Shown one piece after another: positions 43,966-52,313 of a stretch of 64,000 nucleotides of DNA (its first letter is position 1; every line of letters starts with the position of its first letter). The notes under the pieces are model-generated. The model was given only the letters and a program-made list of their open reading frames with translations, did no database searches and had not been told where the DNA came from. The stretch is from the NCBI GenBank assembly GCA_041687395.1, contig JAWLCA010000024.1, positions 1 through 64,000 on the forward strand, read 5' to 3'. The translations under genes were made by a program, and so were the position numbers. Source of the DNA: JAWLCA01 sp041687395 (lineage in GTDB: Bacteria; Pseudomonadota; Alphaproteobacteria; Rhodobacterales; Rhodobacteraceae).

Positions 43966-45082
43966 ACCGGGCCGGGGAATAGGGATCGACATCCGTGCAG
44001 GGTGGTAGCCCCAGCGCCAATTCTGCCGCGGCGCGGCCCACCAGCGGGCCCAGCGTGTAGCCCGCGTCTCCCGGAACAGCCAGCAAGATGCGCTCAACCC
44101 CTGGTATGTGGCCAAGCACGGTCTTTCCATCCACGGTGGAATTCATCCCCGCCCAGGTGCGCAGTACGCGCAGCCGGCCGATGGCGGGCACCAATCGCTC
44201 TGCCAGCGCGACATTCGGCAACATCGAAGCCGCTAGTACCTCCGGCACTGCGGCCTCTCCGCGCGACTTTGCTGGCCATCCCCCCCCTATGACGATCTGG
44301 CCGGAGGCGAACTGCTTCATCGTGATCGGCCGCTCGGCATGCTGAATCAGGTGATGAAGCTGCACTTCGCCGGGTTCGGTGATGTTCATGTGCAAAGGCT
44401 CGGCGCGGCTGGGCAGGACAAGGCCAAGGCTGCCGGTCAGTCCGCCCGCACCCCAGGCGGCGGCAAGGATTACCTTGGCGGCGCGATAGCTTGCTCGCTG
44501 CCCCAGTGCAACACCGTCCCCTGACAGTGAAAGGATGCGGTCGGAAGCAAAGTTGACGCCACGCCGCTCTGCCTCTGTTCGCAGTCGCATATTGGCAGTC
44601 AGGGGGTTGAGCTTGCCCTCGTTGCGGCAAAGTTCCGCGCCCACAATCTGCTGACCAATCCAAGGCGCAATCCGATCCAGCGCGTTCCGGTCGAGCAGAA
44701 CAACATCCAGCCCCTTCGCCTCTTCGCGTCGGGCCTTGGCTTCCAGGAACCGCATTTGCTCGGCGCCTTCGGCCAGCATCAACCCACCCTCCCGGCGCAT
44801 CTCGAAGGGACCGTGCGCAGTCTCAAGCCGATCCCATTCCTCGACCGCCTGTAGGTAGAGAGGCAACGACGCTTCGACGTTCGGGGCCTGCTCTGGAAAC
44901 AGCCTGATGAACCGGCTCTGTAGCTGCACATGCAGGCTGCCCGCGTTGGAGTTGGAACCGGCGTTCATCCCGGCATCGATCAGCGTAACCCGTGCGCCAT
45001 GCTCGGCTGCCCTCAAGGCAGCTGTCAGTCCGACAACGCCGCCCCCAATGACGATCAGGTCGGAGGCGTCAGTTGTTGGCAT
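43955..45082 (-). CDS. FAD-dependent amine oxidoreductase, DAO family (opine/hydroxyproline oxidase beta-like)
   Basis: 375 residues from ATG 45082, overlapping the upstream gene by 14 bp. The FAD motif is LIVIGGGVVGLTAALRAAEHG; NAGSLHVQLQSRF and IVIGGGWPAKS are further markers of the DadA/HcnC/OoxB-like group. Members oxidise secondary amines such as D-amino acids, sarcosine, hydroxyproline or opines, usually with an alpha subunit. That partner is encoded directly upstream. It ends by overlapping the IclR gene end from the opposite strand. Confidence 0.88.
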   Translation of the reverse strand: MPTTDASDLIVIGGGVVGLTAALRAAEHGARVTLIDAGMNAGSNSNAGSLHVQLQSRFIRLFPEQAPNVEASLPLYLQAVEEWDRLETAHGPFEMRREGGLMLAEGAEQMRFLEAKARREEAKGLDVVLLDRNALDRIAPWIGQQIVGAELCRNEGKLNPLTANMRLRTEAERRGVNFASDRILSLSGDGVALGQRASYRAAKVILAAAWGAGGLTGSLGLVLPSRAEPLHMNITEPGEVQLHHLIQHAERPITMKQFASGQIVIGGGWPAKSRGEAAVPEVLAASMLPNVALAERLVPAIGRLRVLRTWAGMNSTVDGKTVLGHIPGVERILLAVPGDAGYTLGPLVGRAAAELALGLPPCTDVDPYSPARFSA

Positions 45083-46730
45083 CCAGCGTCTCTTGCGCGG
45101 CAAGGATTGCTGAAATTGCGACGGGCTTGATCGGGACGCGGGGGGCAAAGAAGCTCCGGTCGCCAATCGCCGCACCTTGCCGCTCAGCCAGCAACCGCAC
45201 TGCCGCCGGGCCGCAATACCTACCCTGGCAGCGCCCCATTCCCAGCCGCGTCGCCCGTTTCACCGTTCCAACATGTCCCGTGTCGTGCCCCATCGCTTCG
45301 CGCAGTTCGCCAAGCGTCACCTCTTCGCAACGACAAACGATCGTGTCGTCCGCTGCGTCAAGCGGCCGTGGTGCCGGCGCGTGCAGCGCCCAGAGCCGCC
45401 GCTGGAACCGCCGATGTCGGTTTAGCGCGCGCTGACCGGCGAAAAGATCATGGGCGTCGCCGTGCCCGCAGGCCGCCGCCGCAGCCATCCCTGCAATCAC
45501 TCCTTCAGCCGCCGCCGCTGGAGCCCCGCCAAGACCGGCGCAGTCGCCGACCGCGTATAGGCCCGGCACCGATGTCTCCATCTTTTCGGTTCGCTCGCAG
45601 CGCAAATGGCCGAAGCCGGGATCGTAGCGCATGGCAGCGCCCAAGAGACGCAGGATTTCATTCTGCGGCTCGAACCCGTCATTCATGCACAGCGCATCGA
45701 CCGCCACCTCTCGCATCCCACCGGGACCGTCGAAGACCGCGCGCAAGCCAACCGCGGAAGGCTCGATACAGCGCAGCTCGGTGCGGTAGCGGATGGGAAC
45801 GCGGCGCGTCCGCAGTCCTCGGAGGAGTCCCACACCCTTTAGCGCCAGGGCCGGTCCAGTGAGCAGCAGAAGAAGGGCGGAAACCGGCGCGGAAAGTGGC
45901 GATGCGGCGGCCTCGGCCACCAGCGCGACCTCGGCCCCGCCCTGAGCCAGTTCCAGCGCCACCTGCAGGTTCAGCGGGCCAGAGCCACAAACGGCGACCC
46001 GGCGACCCGGCAGGGTGCGATAACTGCGCCACAGGGTCTGTGCGGCGCCCGTCGTCATCACCCCCGGCAGGGTCCAGCCAGGTACCATGCGGGGCCGTTC
46101 GTAGGCCCCCGTCGCCACGATCAGTGTCTTTGGTTGGGCGATCAGCGCGCCTCCGGCCCGCTCGGCCAGGATCAGCGGCCCCTCAAAGGCCCCCCAGACC
46201 TCGACACCGCCCATGATCGTCGCGCCTGACCTGCGCGCGGCTTCGACCAATGCTGCGCCTTCGACCTGTTGCCCGTCCAGCGCAGGCCCCTCGGCGGCTT
46301 GCTTGTAGTATTGCCCCCCGGCAACCTTGCGTTCGTCCAGCACAACAACCGACGCCCCAGCGCGCGCCGCCGCGATCGCTGCGTTCAGGCCCCCTGCCCC
46401 ACCTCCGATGATCAGAACATCTGGGGTGATGAGTTGGCTTGCCGCAGGGGGGACAGCGGCCGCTTCGGTCAACTTCGGCAGCGCCACCTGTCGCATAACC
46501 TCAGCGCCTGCCTCGACCGGGGTCATGCAGGCGCGGCGGTTGGGTGAACCGTTCAGGGTGACCAGGCAATCCTGACAAACACCCATGCCGCAGAAGATGC
46601 CCCGCTGTGCCCCCGTCACCGTCTCGCGAAAGACGCGGTGTCCTGCCGCTGTCAGTGCTGCGGCGATTGACTGGCCCGACTGGGCAGAAACCGAGCGCCC
46701 CTCGAATGTGAACGTCAGGTCAGTCGGCAT
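45069..46730 (-). CDS. fused 2Fe-2S and FAD oxidoreductase (opine/HCN-synthase alpha-like)
   Basis: 553 residues. The N-terminus is a small 2Fe-2S domain with CGMGVCQDCLVTL and a later Cys in NRRACMTP, as in HcnA or the OoxA gamma subunit. It is followed by an FAD/NAD-type domain (DVLIIGGGAGGLNAAIAAAR near 107) and a C-terminal BFD-like iron-sulfur region, CRCEEVT and GMGRCQGRYC. In many operons these are two genes; here they are fused. The neighbouring DAO-type protein would complete the amine oxidase. Similarity to HCN synthase is structural and does not show cyanide formation. Confidence 0.88.
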   Translation of the reverse strand: MPTDLTFTFEGRSVSAQSGQSIAAALTAAGHRVFRETVTGAQRGIFCGMGVCQDCLVTLNGSPNRRACMTPVEAGAEVMRQVALPKLTEAAAVPPAASQLITPDVLIIGGGAGGLNAAIAAARAGASVVVLDERKVAGGQYYKQAAEGPALDGQQVEGAALVEAARRSGATIMGGVEVWGAFEGPLILAERAGGALIAQPKTLIVATGAYERPRMVPGWTLPGVMTTGAAQTLWRSYRTLPGRRVAVCGSGPLNLQVALELAQGGAEVALVAEAAASPLSAPVSALLLLLTGPALALKGVGLLRGLRTRRVPIRYRTELRCIEPSAVGLRAVFDGPGGMREVAVDALCMNDGFEPQNEILRLLGAAMRYDPGFGHLRCERTEKMETSVPGLYAVGDCAGLGGAPAAAAEGVIAGMAAAAACGHGDAHDLFAGQRALNRHRRFQRRLWALHAPAPRPLDAADDTIVCRCEEVTLGELREAMGHDTGHVGTVKRATRLGMGRCQGRYCGPAAVRLLAERQGAAIGDRSFFAPRVPIKPVAISAILAAQETLDANN

Positions 46731-47664
46731 TGCTGCCCTCATCCGTCAGCCGGTCGCGCAGTGCAATCAGTTCAGCAATGGCGCGCCCGCGCCAAAGGGC
46801 CCGACTGGGCAGATCCTCTGCCTGTACCATCGCTCGGCGCTGGGCCTCGACCCGCGCAACCAGATCAGGACGCCAGTCGCAATCCCGTTCGCCCCGCGCC
46901 TCTCCCATAGCGCGATAGGCCGGCCCCATCCGCGCGGCATGCGCCCGAATGCCACCCGGGGTGTTCAGTTCCGCCGTTTCGAAAGGGCCCGACAATGCCC
47001 AGCGCGGGCCGAGGCTGAGGCGCATCACCGCCTCGATCCCCGCCACGTCCACCACGCCCTCGTCCACCAGACGATAGGCCTCGCGCAGCACGGCGCCTTG
47101 CAGCCGGTTCATCACGAAGCCCTCGATCTCATGGCCAAGCGTCACCGTTCTGAATCCGGCTTCCGTGAACAGGACTTTCGCACGATCCACTGTCGTTGCA
47201 GCCGTTCGCGGACCGGGCACTAGTTCGATCACCCGCAGCACCGCAGGCGGGTTCGCGGGATGAGCGACCAGCGCGCGGACCTGGTCAGTTGGATGGGGCA
47301 GGATGCGCGAGATCGGGATCGCGGACGAGGCGGTGGCAAGCACGCTCGCAGGCCCTGCCCGGGACAGCAGCCCTGCGAATATCGCCTGCTTGGCCTCCAG
47401 CCGCTCTGGCCCCGCCTCGATTACCAGATCTGCCCCTGCCAGCGCCGAGGAGGCCTCGGGCAGGACGTTCATTTCACCCATGCCACCTCGCGCGACGCCC
47501 GCCAGTGCCATTGCCTGCCGCTGCGCGTCCAGGCCCTGGGCGGCGCCGGCGCGCCGATCCGCATCAGGCTCGGCGAGCGTCACCGCCGCCCCGGTATCGG
47601 CAAAGACGGCCGCGAAGGACAGGCCGATGCTTCCCGCACCAAGAATTACAACTTTCAACGTCAT
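46720..47664 (-). CDS. 3-hydroxyacyl-CoA dehydrogenase-family protein (lambda-crystallin/L-gulonate dehydrogenase-like)
   Basis: 314 residues. Rossmann motif VVILGAGSIGLSFAAVFADTG at the start, catalytic-region ATASSAIPISRI and LVAHPANPP, and the C-terminal GFVMNRLQGAVLREAY helical domain. This is the short NAD-dependent 3-hydroxy acid dehydrogenase branch that includes L-gulonate 3-dehydrogenase and carnitine dehydrogenase. ATG 47664 is chosen over a GTG one codon upstream. It leads the flavoprotein operon, with a perfect operator 24 bp upstream of the ATG. Confidence 0.88.
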   Translation of the reverse strand: MTLKVVILGAGSIGLSFAAVFADTGAAVTLAEPDADRRAGAAQGLDAQRQAMALAGVARGGMGEMNVLPEASSALAGADLVIEAGPERLEAKQAIFAGLLSRAGPASVLATASSAIPISRILPHPTDQVRALVAHPANPPAVLRVIELVPGPRTAATTVDRAKVLFTEAGFRTVTLGHEIEGFVMNRLQGAVLREAYRLVDEGVVDVAGIEAVMRLSLGPRWALSGPFETAELNTPGGIRAHAARMGPAYRAMGEARGERDCDWRPDLVARVEAQRRAMVQAEDLPSRALWRGRAIAELIALRDRLTDEGSNAD

Positions 47665-47687
47665 CACATATCCTGTTGCCTGCGTAC

Positions 47688-47702
47688 GTTCACATGCCGC
47701 AC
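47688..47702 (+). promoter_or_regulatory. candidate IclR operator, perfect consensus
   Basis: GTTCACATGCCGCAC in the 86-bp divergent region between the hydroxyacid dehydrogenase gene and the SDR gene at 47751. A GTGCGAAAATT opposite half-site follows 4 bp downstream. One operator could serve both directions. Confidence 0.8.
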
Positions 47703-47750
47703 AGTTGTGCGAAAATTAGCGGGCCGCGAAGCGAAAGAAAAGGACGAAGA

Positions 47751-48506
47751 ATGAAGCCAATGATTGGGCGAACAGCTGTGGTCACAGGCGCCGCAGGCGG
47801 CCTGGGACAGGCGATTGCCGCACGTCTGGCGCACTCAGGGGCAGCCGTTGTCGCGATCGATACGGAGCCGGCGCTCGCACAGGCAAATTTGCCACAGGAC
47901 TGGAAGGTCGAGCCCATCGACCTTGGCACCGACGCTGCGCTGGAGCGGCAAAAGATGTTGGCAGACGTACTTGGATCGGTCGACATCGTCATCGCCAACG
48001 CCGGTCTCGTGCCGCCGTGGCGCGGGGTTACGGAACTCGATGCGGCGGAGTGGCAGCGGGTGATGGCCGTCAACGTCTGGGGTGTGGCGGCCACGCTGGG
48101 CGGATTCGCCGGGGCGCTGGCACATTCGGGGCGCGGGGCGGCGGTTCTGATGGCCTCGATCAATGCCTATCGCGCGCATCCGAACCAGATGCTCTACACC
48201 ACATCCAAGCACGCGGTGATCGGCATCATGCGCACGGCGGCTCTGGACCTCGGGCGGCAGGGCACGCGTGTGAACGCACTCGCACCGGGGCCGGTCGCGA
48301 CCGAGGCGCTGTTGGGCCGACTGGCCTATCGCCACGGCTTGGGTGGCCCTGCGCCCGAGGAGGCTTTGGCGGCCATGGCAACGGAAACCGCTCTTCGCCG
48401 CATCGCCACGCGGGAACAGGTGGCCGAGGCGGCGCATTTCCTGGCCTCCGACGCCGCTGCCGGCATCACTGGGGTGGTTCTGCCGGTCGAGGCGGGGTTG
48501 ACCTAG
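47751..48506 (+). CDS. short-chain dehydrogenase/reductase
   Basis: 251 residues. Cofactor motif VVTGAAGGLGQAIAARLA, structural NAG near 85 and active-site MLYTTSKHAV with the Ser-Tyr-Lys pattern preceded by ASINAY are intact. It is transcribed alone from the divergent promoter with the operator and ends by overlapping the isomerase gene end from the opposite strand. Confidence 0.9.
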   Translation: MKPMIGRTAVVTGAAGGLGQAIAARLAHSGAAVVAIDTEPALAQANLPQDWKVEPIDLGTDAALERQKMLADVLGSVDIVIANAGLVPPWRGVTELDAAEWQRVMAVNVWGVAATLGGFAGALAHSGRGAAVLMASINAYRAHPNQMLYTTSKHAVIGIMRTAALDLGRQGTRVNALAPGPVATEALLGRLAYRHGLGGPAPEEALAAMATETALRRIATREQVAEAAHFLASDAAAGITGVVLPVEAGLT

Positions 48507-49342
48507 CCGAGCGGCTTCCAGCCATGCTGGGCCAGAATCTCGTGGCTGGCGCGGATGTCGCCATCAGGGTCGGCGCCTTCTGCCAGCGCATCGGCGATGA
48601 TCTCAAGAACAGTGGCGCCGGTATAGCCGATGTCGTTCAGCGCCTTGGCCACCGGCCCCGGCTGCACGATCCCGGTGCCAAGCCGCTCATGCTTGAAATC
48701 GCCATAGCCGGAATCGGAGATGTGGATGTTCCTGACCAGCGGCCCCAGCATCCGGATCGCCTGTGCCGGATCTTCCTTGATGTAGGCGCTGTTGCAGACG
48801 TCGAAGTTGATCGCGACCTCGGGGCCGATCAGTTCGGCGGTCTCCTTCATGTCCTTGGCCGTGGGAAGGTAGGTGAAGGGCACGTTCTCCAGCAGCAGTT
48901 CCACCCCGGTGCCCTTCGCATGCGCAACGAGCTTCTTCATTCCCTCGACGAACCAATCGAGCATCCACTGATGCGGGGGATTGATCAGGCTGTTCACCGG
49001 GCCGGGGATGGCGACCACGTAGGGGCAGTTCAGTTCTGCGGCCAGGTCGATCGCCTCGCGGTAGCGATCGAGCGTGTATTCGCGCATCAGCACGTCCACG
49101 CCATTGGGGTTGTTGTCCAGCAGTGGATAGCAGAACGAGGTGAGCGTGCATCCCTCGCCCTCCAGCCAGTCCTTGTAGCCCTTCCGCTGCTCCGGGCTCA
49201 GTTCCCGGGGCCAGCAATGGGGCGGAAAGATCATCAGCTCGAACTTGTCGTAGCCAAGCCCGTGCAGGTGCTTCAGCGCGCCAAGACCGTCGTGGGAATA
49301 AAGAAACGGAAAGGTGCTTGCAGCCACGTCCAGTTGAGCCAT
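48503..49342 (-). CDS. sugar phosphate isomerase/epimerase-like TIM-barrel protein
   Basis: 279 residues from ATG 49342. TIM-barrel signatures include VELLLENVPF with the Glu ligand, VAINFDVCNSAY, RNIHISDSGYGD and the late TVLEII strand. Family members isomerise or epimerise small sugars or keto-sugar acids. It shares the operator-bearing promoter region at 49.34-49.44 kb with the divergent flavin-oxidoreductase operon. The closely related fold at 3354 is a separate gene in another operon. Confidence 0.85.
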   Translation of the reverse strand: MAQLDVAASTFPFLYSHDGLGALKHLHGLGYDKFELMIFPPHCWPRELSPEQRKGYKDWLEGEGCTLTSFCYPLLDNNPNGVDVLMREYTLDRYREAIDLAAELNCPYVVAIPGPVNSLINPPHQWMLDWFVEGMKKLVAHAKGTGVELLLENVPFTYLPTAKDMKETAELIGPEVAINFDVCNSAYIKEDPAQAIRMLGPLVRNIHISDSGYGDFKHERLGTGIVQPGPVAKALNDIGYTGATVLEIIADALAEGADPDGDIRASHEILAQHGWKPLG

Positions 49343-49374
49343 TCTTCGGGTCCTTTCGTCCGGTCGTTCGATGT

Positions 49375-49408
49375 GTTCACTTCGCGCACAAAAGTTACTA
49401 TACCGCAC
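49375..49408 (+). promoter_or_regulatory. tandem pair of candidate IclR operators
   Basis: GTTCACTTCGCGCAC (49375-49389, one mismatch) and GTTACTATACCGCAC (49394-49408, three mismatches) are direct repeats with a 19-bp period, close to two helical turns. They lie between the divergent isomerase and flavin-oxidoreductase genes. Confidence 0.65.
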
Positions 49409-49443
49409 GAAATACCTGGATCAATCGGAAATGAAGGACAGAC

Positions 49444-50547
49444 ATGCCCAGTACCCTCTTCTCCCCGTACCCGCTTGGTCCGATCACCGTGCCGAACCGG
49501 ATCGCGGTCGCCCCGATGTGCCAGTACATGGCGCAGGATGGCGTGCCGACCGACTGGCATCTGGTCCATCTGGGCCAGTTCGCGCAATCCGGTCCCGGCC
49601 TGATCTGCACCGAGGCGACGGGGGTGGAGCCCGCGGGGCGCATCACCCCGGGCTGCACCGGGCTGTGGAACGATGAACAAGAAGCCGCCTGGGCACATAT
49701 CCTGACCTTCTGCCGCTCGGTCGGACCGGCGAAGCTGGGCATCCAGTTGGCACACGCCGGTCGCAAGGCGAGCACCCTGCCGCCCTGGGAAGGCGCTGGC
49801 CCGGTGCCAGAGGGTCAGGGAAACTGGCACACCTTCTCCGCCTCGGCCGCGGCCTATCTGCCGGACTGGAGCGTGCCCGAGGCACTGGACGATGCCGGCA
49901 TCGCGCGGGTAATCGAGGCTTTCCGACAGTCCGCCGCAAGGTCGGCACGGGCTGGCTTCGATTTCGTAGAGATCCATGCCGCCCACGGCTACCTGCTGCA
50001 CCAGTTCCTCTCGCCCCTGTCCAATAAGCGCACCGATAGCTACGGCGGCTCACTCGACAACCGAATGCGTCTGACGCTGGAGGTGTGTGAGGCGGTACGC
50101 GCGGCCTTCCCGTCCGACCGGGCGGTGATGCTGCGCTTGTCGGCCAGCGACTGGGCGGATGGCGGCTGGGACGTGGCACAATCCGTGGTGTTGTCGCGGG
50201 CTCTGCGCGAACTGGGCTGCGACATGATCCATGTCAGTAGTGGCGGGTTGACGAATGAGCAGAAAATCGTCCCCGGGCCGGGCTACCAAGTGGCGTTCGC
50301 CGCCACGATCCGGCGCGAGGCCGAGGTGCCGGTGATGGCGGTGGGCCAGATCACCGAAGCATTGCAGGCGGAAACCATCCTTAGGTCGGGTCAGGCCGAC
50401 ATGGTGTCGCTGGCGCGGGGCATGCTGTGGAACCCCCGCTGGGCCTGGCATGCGGCGGCGGAACTGGGCGAGGACCTGTCGCTGCCCGCGCCCTATGCCC
50501 GCTCCAATCCGGCGCTGCGGGGCAAACCCTTCATCACCCGGAAATGA
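49444..50547 (+). CDS. NADH:flavin oxidoreductase (Old Yellow Enzyme, YqjM/XenA type)
   Basis: 367 residues. Flavin and substrate positions are visible: VAPMCQYMAQDG, HLGQFAQ, IQLAHAGRKAS and FVEIHAAHGYLLHQFLSPL. The Cys in MCQYM and the HAGRKAS block are typical of YqjM-like ene-reductases. It reduces activated double bonds or cleaves a related N or C substituent. It heads an operon with an SDR, transcribed away from the isomerase gene. Confidence 0.93.
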   Translation: MPSTLFSPYPLGPITVPNRIAVAPMCQYMAQDGVPTDWHLVHLGQFAQSGPGLICTEATGVEPAGRITPGCTGLWNDEQEAAWAHILTFCRSVGPAKLGIQLAHAGRKASTLPPWEGAGPVPEGQGNWHTFSASAAAYLPDWSVPEALDDAGIARVIEAFRQSAARSARAGFDFVEIHAAHGYLLHQFLSPLSNKRTDSYGGSLDNRMRLTLEVCEAVRAAFPSDRAVMLRLSASDWADGGWDVAQSVVLSRALRELGCDMIHVSSGGLTNEQKIVPGPGYQVAFAATIRREAEVPVMAVGQITEALQAETILRSGQADMVSLARGMLWNPRWAWHAAAELGEDLSLPAPYARSNPALRGKPFITRK

Positions 50548-50554
50548 GGCGAAA

Positions 50555-51319
50555 ATGGATCTGAGCGACAAGACCGTCATTGTCACCGGCGCGTCCAAGG
50601 GGATCGGCGCGGCAACTGCCGCCGCGATGGTCGCCGCCGGCGCAAGACTCATCGCCCATTACGGCAGCGACCGCGCGGGGGCAGAGGCGGCAGTGGCCGA
50701 TGCCGCGCCTGGGCAGGCGCGGCTCATCCAGGTCGATCTCTCGGACATGGCGGCGGTCGATGCCTTCTGGGCCAAGGCTTGCGATGACGGCCTGCCCGAC
50801 GTGTTGGTCAACAATGCAGGCATCATGCGGCAGATCGGCGGGATCGAGGACGGTATCGACGACTGGGATCACGTCTGGGCCGAGGCGATGGCCGTGAACG
50901 TCCATGCCCCCGCCCGCCTGATGCGCCACGCCGTGCGCGGCTGGCTGGAGGCGGGGCGTGGGGGCAGCGTGATCGGGATCGGCAGCTGGGTCAGCACGCG
51001 CGGCACATCACATCAAGGCTCGATCGCCTATGCTGCGTCAAAGGCCGCCATCGCCGCGGCTACAAAGACTGTGGCGCGAAACTACGCGAACCGCGGCATT
51101 CTCGCCTATGTCATCGCACCCGGCGTCGTCCGCACCCGGATGTCCGAGGAGTCAGCCGCCCGCACCGGAGGCGAAGCTGCCGTGACAGCGGGCCTGCCGA
51201 TGGGAGAATGGGTGCCGCCAGGAGAGATCGCGGATCTGGCGGTCTATCTGGCGCGCGGCCGCGCCCGCCACCTGACGGGCGCGACCATCGACATCAACGG
51301 CGCAGCTTATATCAGATGA
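50555..51319 (+). CDS. short-chain dehydrogenase/reductase
   Basis: 254 residues from ATG 50555, 7 bp after the flavin-oxidoreductase stop. Cofactor motif VTGASKGIGAATAAAM, NNAG near 86 and active-site IAYAASKAAIAAA with Tyr-x-x-x-Lys are intact. It ends convergent with the aldolase gene at 51322. It probably works with the flavin oxidoreductase on the same intermediate. Confidence 0.9.
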   Translation: MDLSDKTVIVTGASKGIGAATAAAMVAAGARLIAHYGSDRAGAEAAVADAAPGQARLIQVDLSDMAAVDAFWAKACDDGLPDVLVNNAGIMRQIGGIEDGIDDWDHVWAEAMAVNVHAPARLMRHAVRGWLEAGRGGSVIGIGSWVSTRGTSHQGSIAYAASKAAIAAATKTVARNYANRGILAYVIAPGVVRTRMSEESAARTGGEAAVTAGLPMGEWVPPGEIADLAVYLARGRARHLTGATIDINGAAYIR

Positions 51320-51321
51320 CC

Positions 51322-52272
51322 TTATTCGGCGGCCTTCGCGCCTCGCGCCTCGATGGCGTCCACCACGGCGTCAAGTTCCCGCATCAGCGGCACCATTCTC
51401 GCCACCCGCTCGCGCCCCTCGTCGCCAAGCGAGGCGAAGGTGGTGATCGGCGCGCGCACGTCGCCCACCGGGCAACCGGCAGCCGCCGCCAGCGCCTTGG
51501 AATAGCACTGGTGCCCATAGAGCGGGTGTCCCTCGGTGATGATCGCGTCGAACTTCTGGATGATGCGCTGCACGGCCCAGACATCGTCCCAGCGGCCCTG
51601 TTCGGCCCATTCCACGAACTTGACCGAGGCACGGGGGATGTAGTTGCCATAGGGGTTCACGTAGCCGACGGCGCCCATCTTGTAGCTTTCCAGCACCTGC
51701 TGGCCGGCCCAAACGTTCATCAACCCGTCGCTCTCGACAATGATCGCGTGGATGCGTTCGATCCGCTGGCTGGCTTCCTTGATGTAGCGGATCTGCTCGA
51801 AGCTCTTGGTCAGCCGGCCCACCAGCTTCGCGCTCATGTCCACGTTGCTGGTGAACGGGTTGTTGTAGAGCATGATGGGAATGCTGACCGCCTCGCAGAT
51901 CGCCCTGTAATAGTTGAAGATCTCGTCGTCAGTCGGCGTGTAGTAATAGGGTGGGATGATCATCAACCCGTCGGCGCCCAAATCCTCGGCCTGCTTGGAG
52001 TAGCGCACGGCATGGGGCGTGTAGGCGTTCATCGTGCCGATGAGGACGGGGATGCGGCCCGCGATATGCTTCACCGTAGCCTCGACGAATTCCGCGCGTT
52101 CGTCGTCGCTGATCGTCAGGAACTCTCCGGTGGTGCCAAGGATGATGATGCCCGGCACGCCGTTGGACAACTGCCAGTCGAGGAAGCGGCGCCACGCGGG
52201 ATAGTCGATGGCGCTGCCATCTTCAGTGAACGGGGTGATGGTGACGGTATAGCTGCCCGAGAAATGTTTCAT
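51322..52272 (-). CDS. dihydrodipicolinate synthase-family aldolase/lyase
   Basis: 316 residues from ATG 52272. GTTGEFLTIS binding loop, IMLYNNPF with the Tyr (about 135) and RYIKEASQ with the Schiff-base Lys (about 164) identify the DapA/NanA family. It differs clearly from the homologue at 37762, so the two are not recent duplicates. It is divergent from the second DAO-family oxidase with only 41 bp between starts. No 15-bp operator was seen there. Confidence 0.9.
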   Translation of the reverse strand: MKHFSGSYTVTITPFTEDGSAIDYPAWRRFLDWQLSNGVPGIIILGTTGEFLTISDDERAEFVEATVKHIAGRIPVLIGTMNAYTPHAVRYSKQAEDLGADGLMIIPPYYYTPTDDEIFNYYRAICEAVSIPIMLYNNPFTSNVDMSAKLVGRLTKSFEQIRYIKEASQRIERIHAIIVESDGLMNVWAGQQVLESYKMGAVGYVNPYGNYIPRASVKFVEWAEQGRWDDVWAVQRIIQKFDAIITEGHPLYGHQCYSKALAAAAGCPVGDVRAPITTFASLGDEGRERVARMVPLMRELDAVVDAIEARGAKAAE

Positions 52273-52313
52273 GGGGCGGTCCTTTCTGTACGGCAAGTGC
52301 CGGTGAGGGTGGG

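Noticed and set aside
43955..46730. Hydrogen cyanide synthase (hcnABC)
   Set aside because: Domain order is similar, but the fusion, the second DAO paralogue and the catabolic regulon fit opine or hydroxyproline-type oxidases better. No evidence points to cyanide formation.
48017..49603. 528-codon open frame on the plus strand
   Set aside because: It crosses an SDR gene in another frame and the antisense of the isomerase gene and passes through the operator region. It is a shadow.
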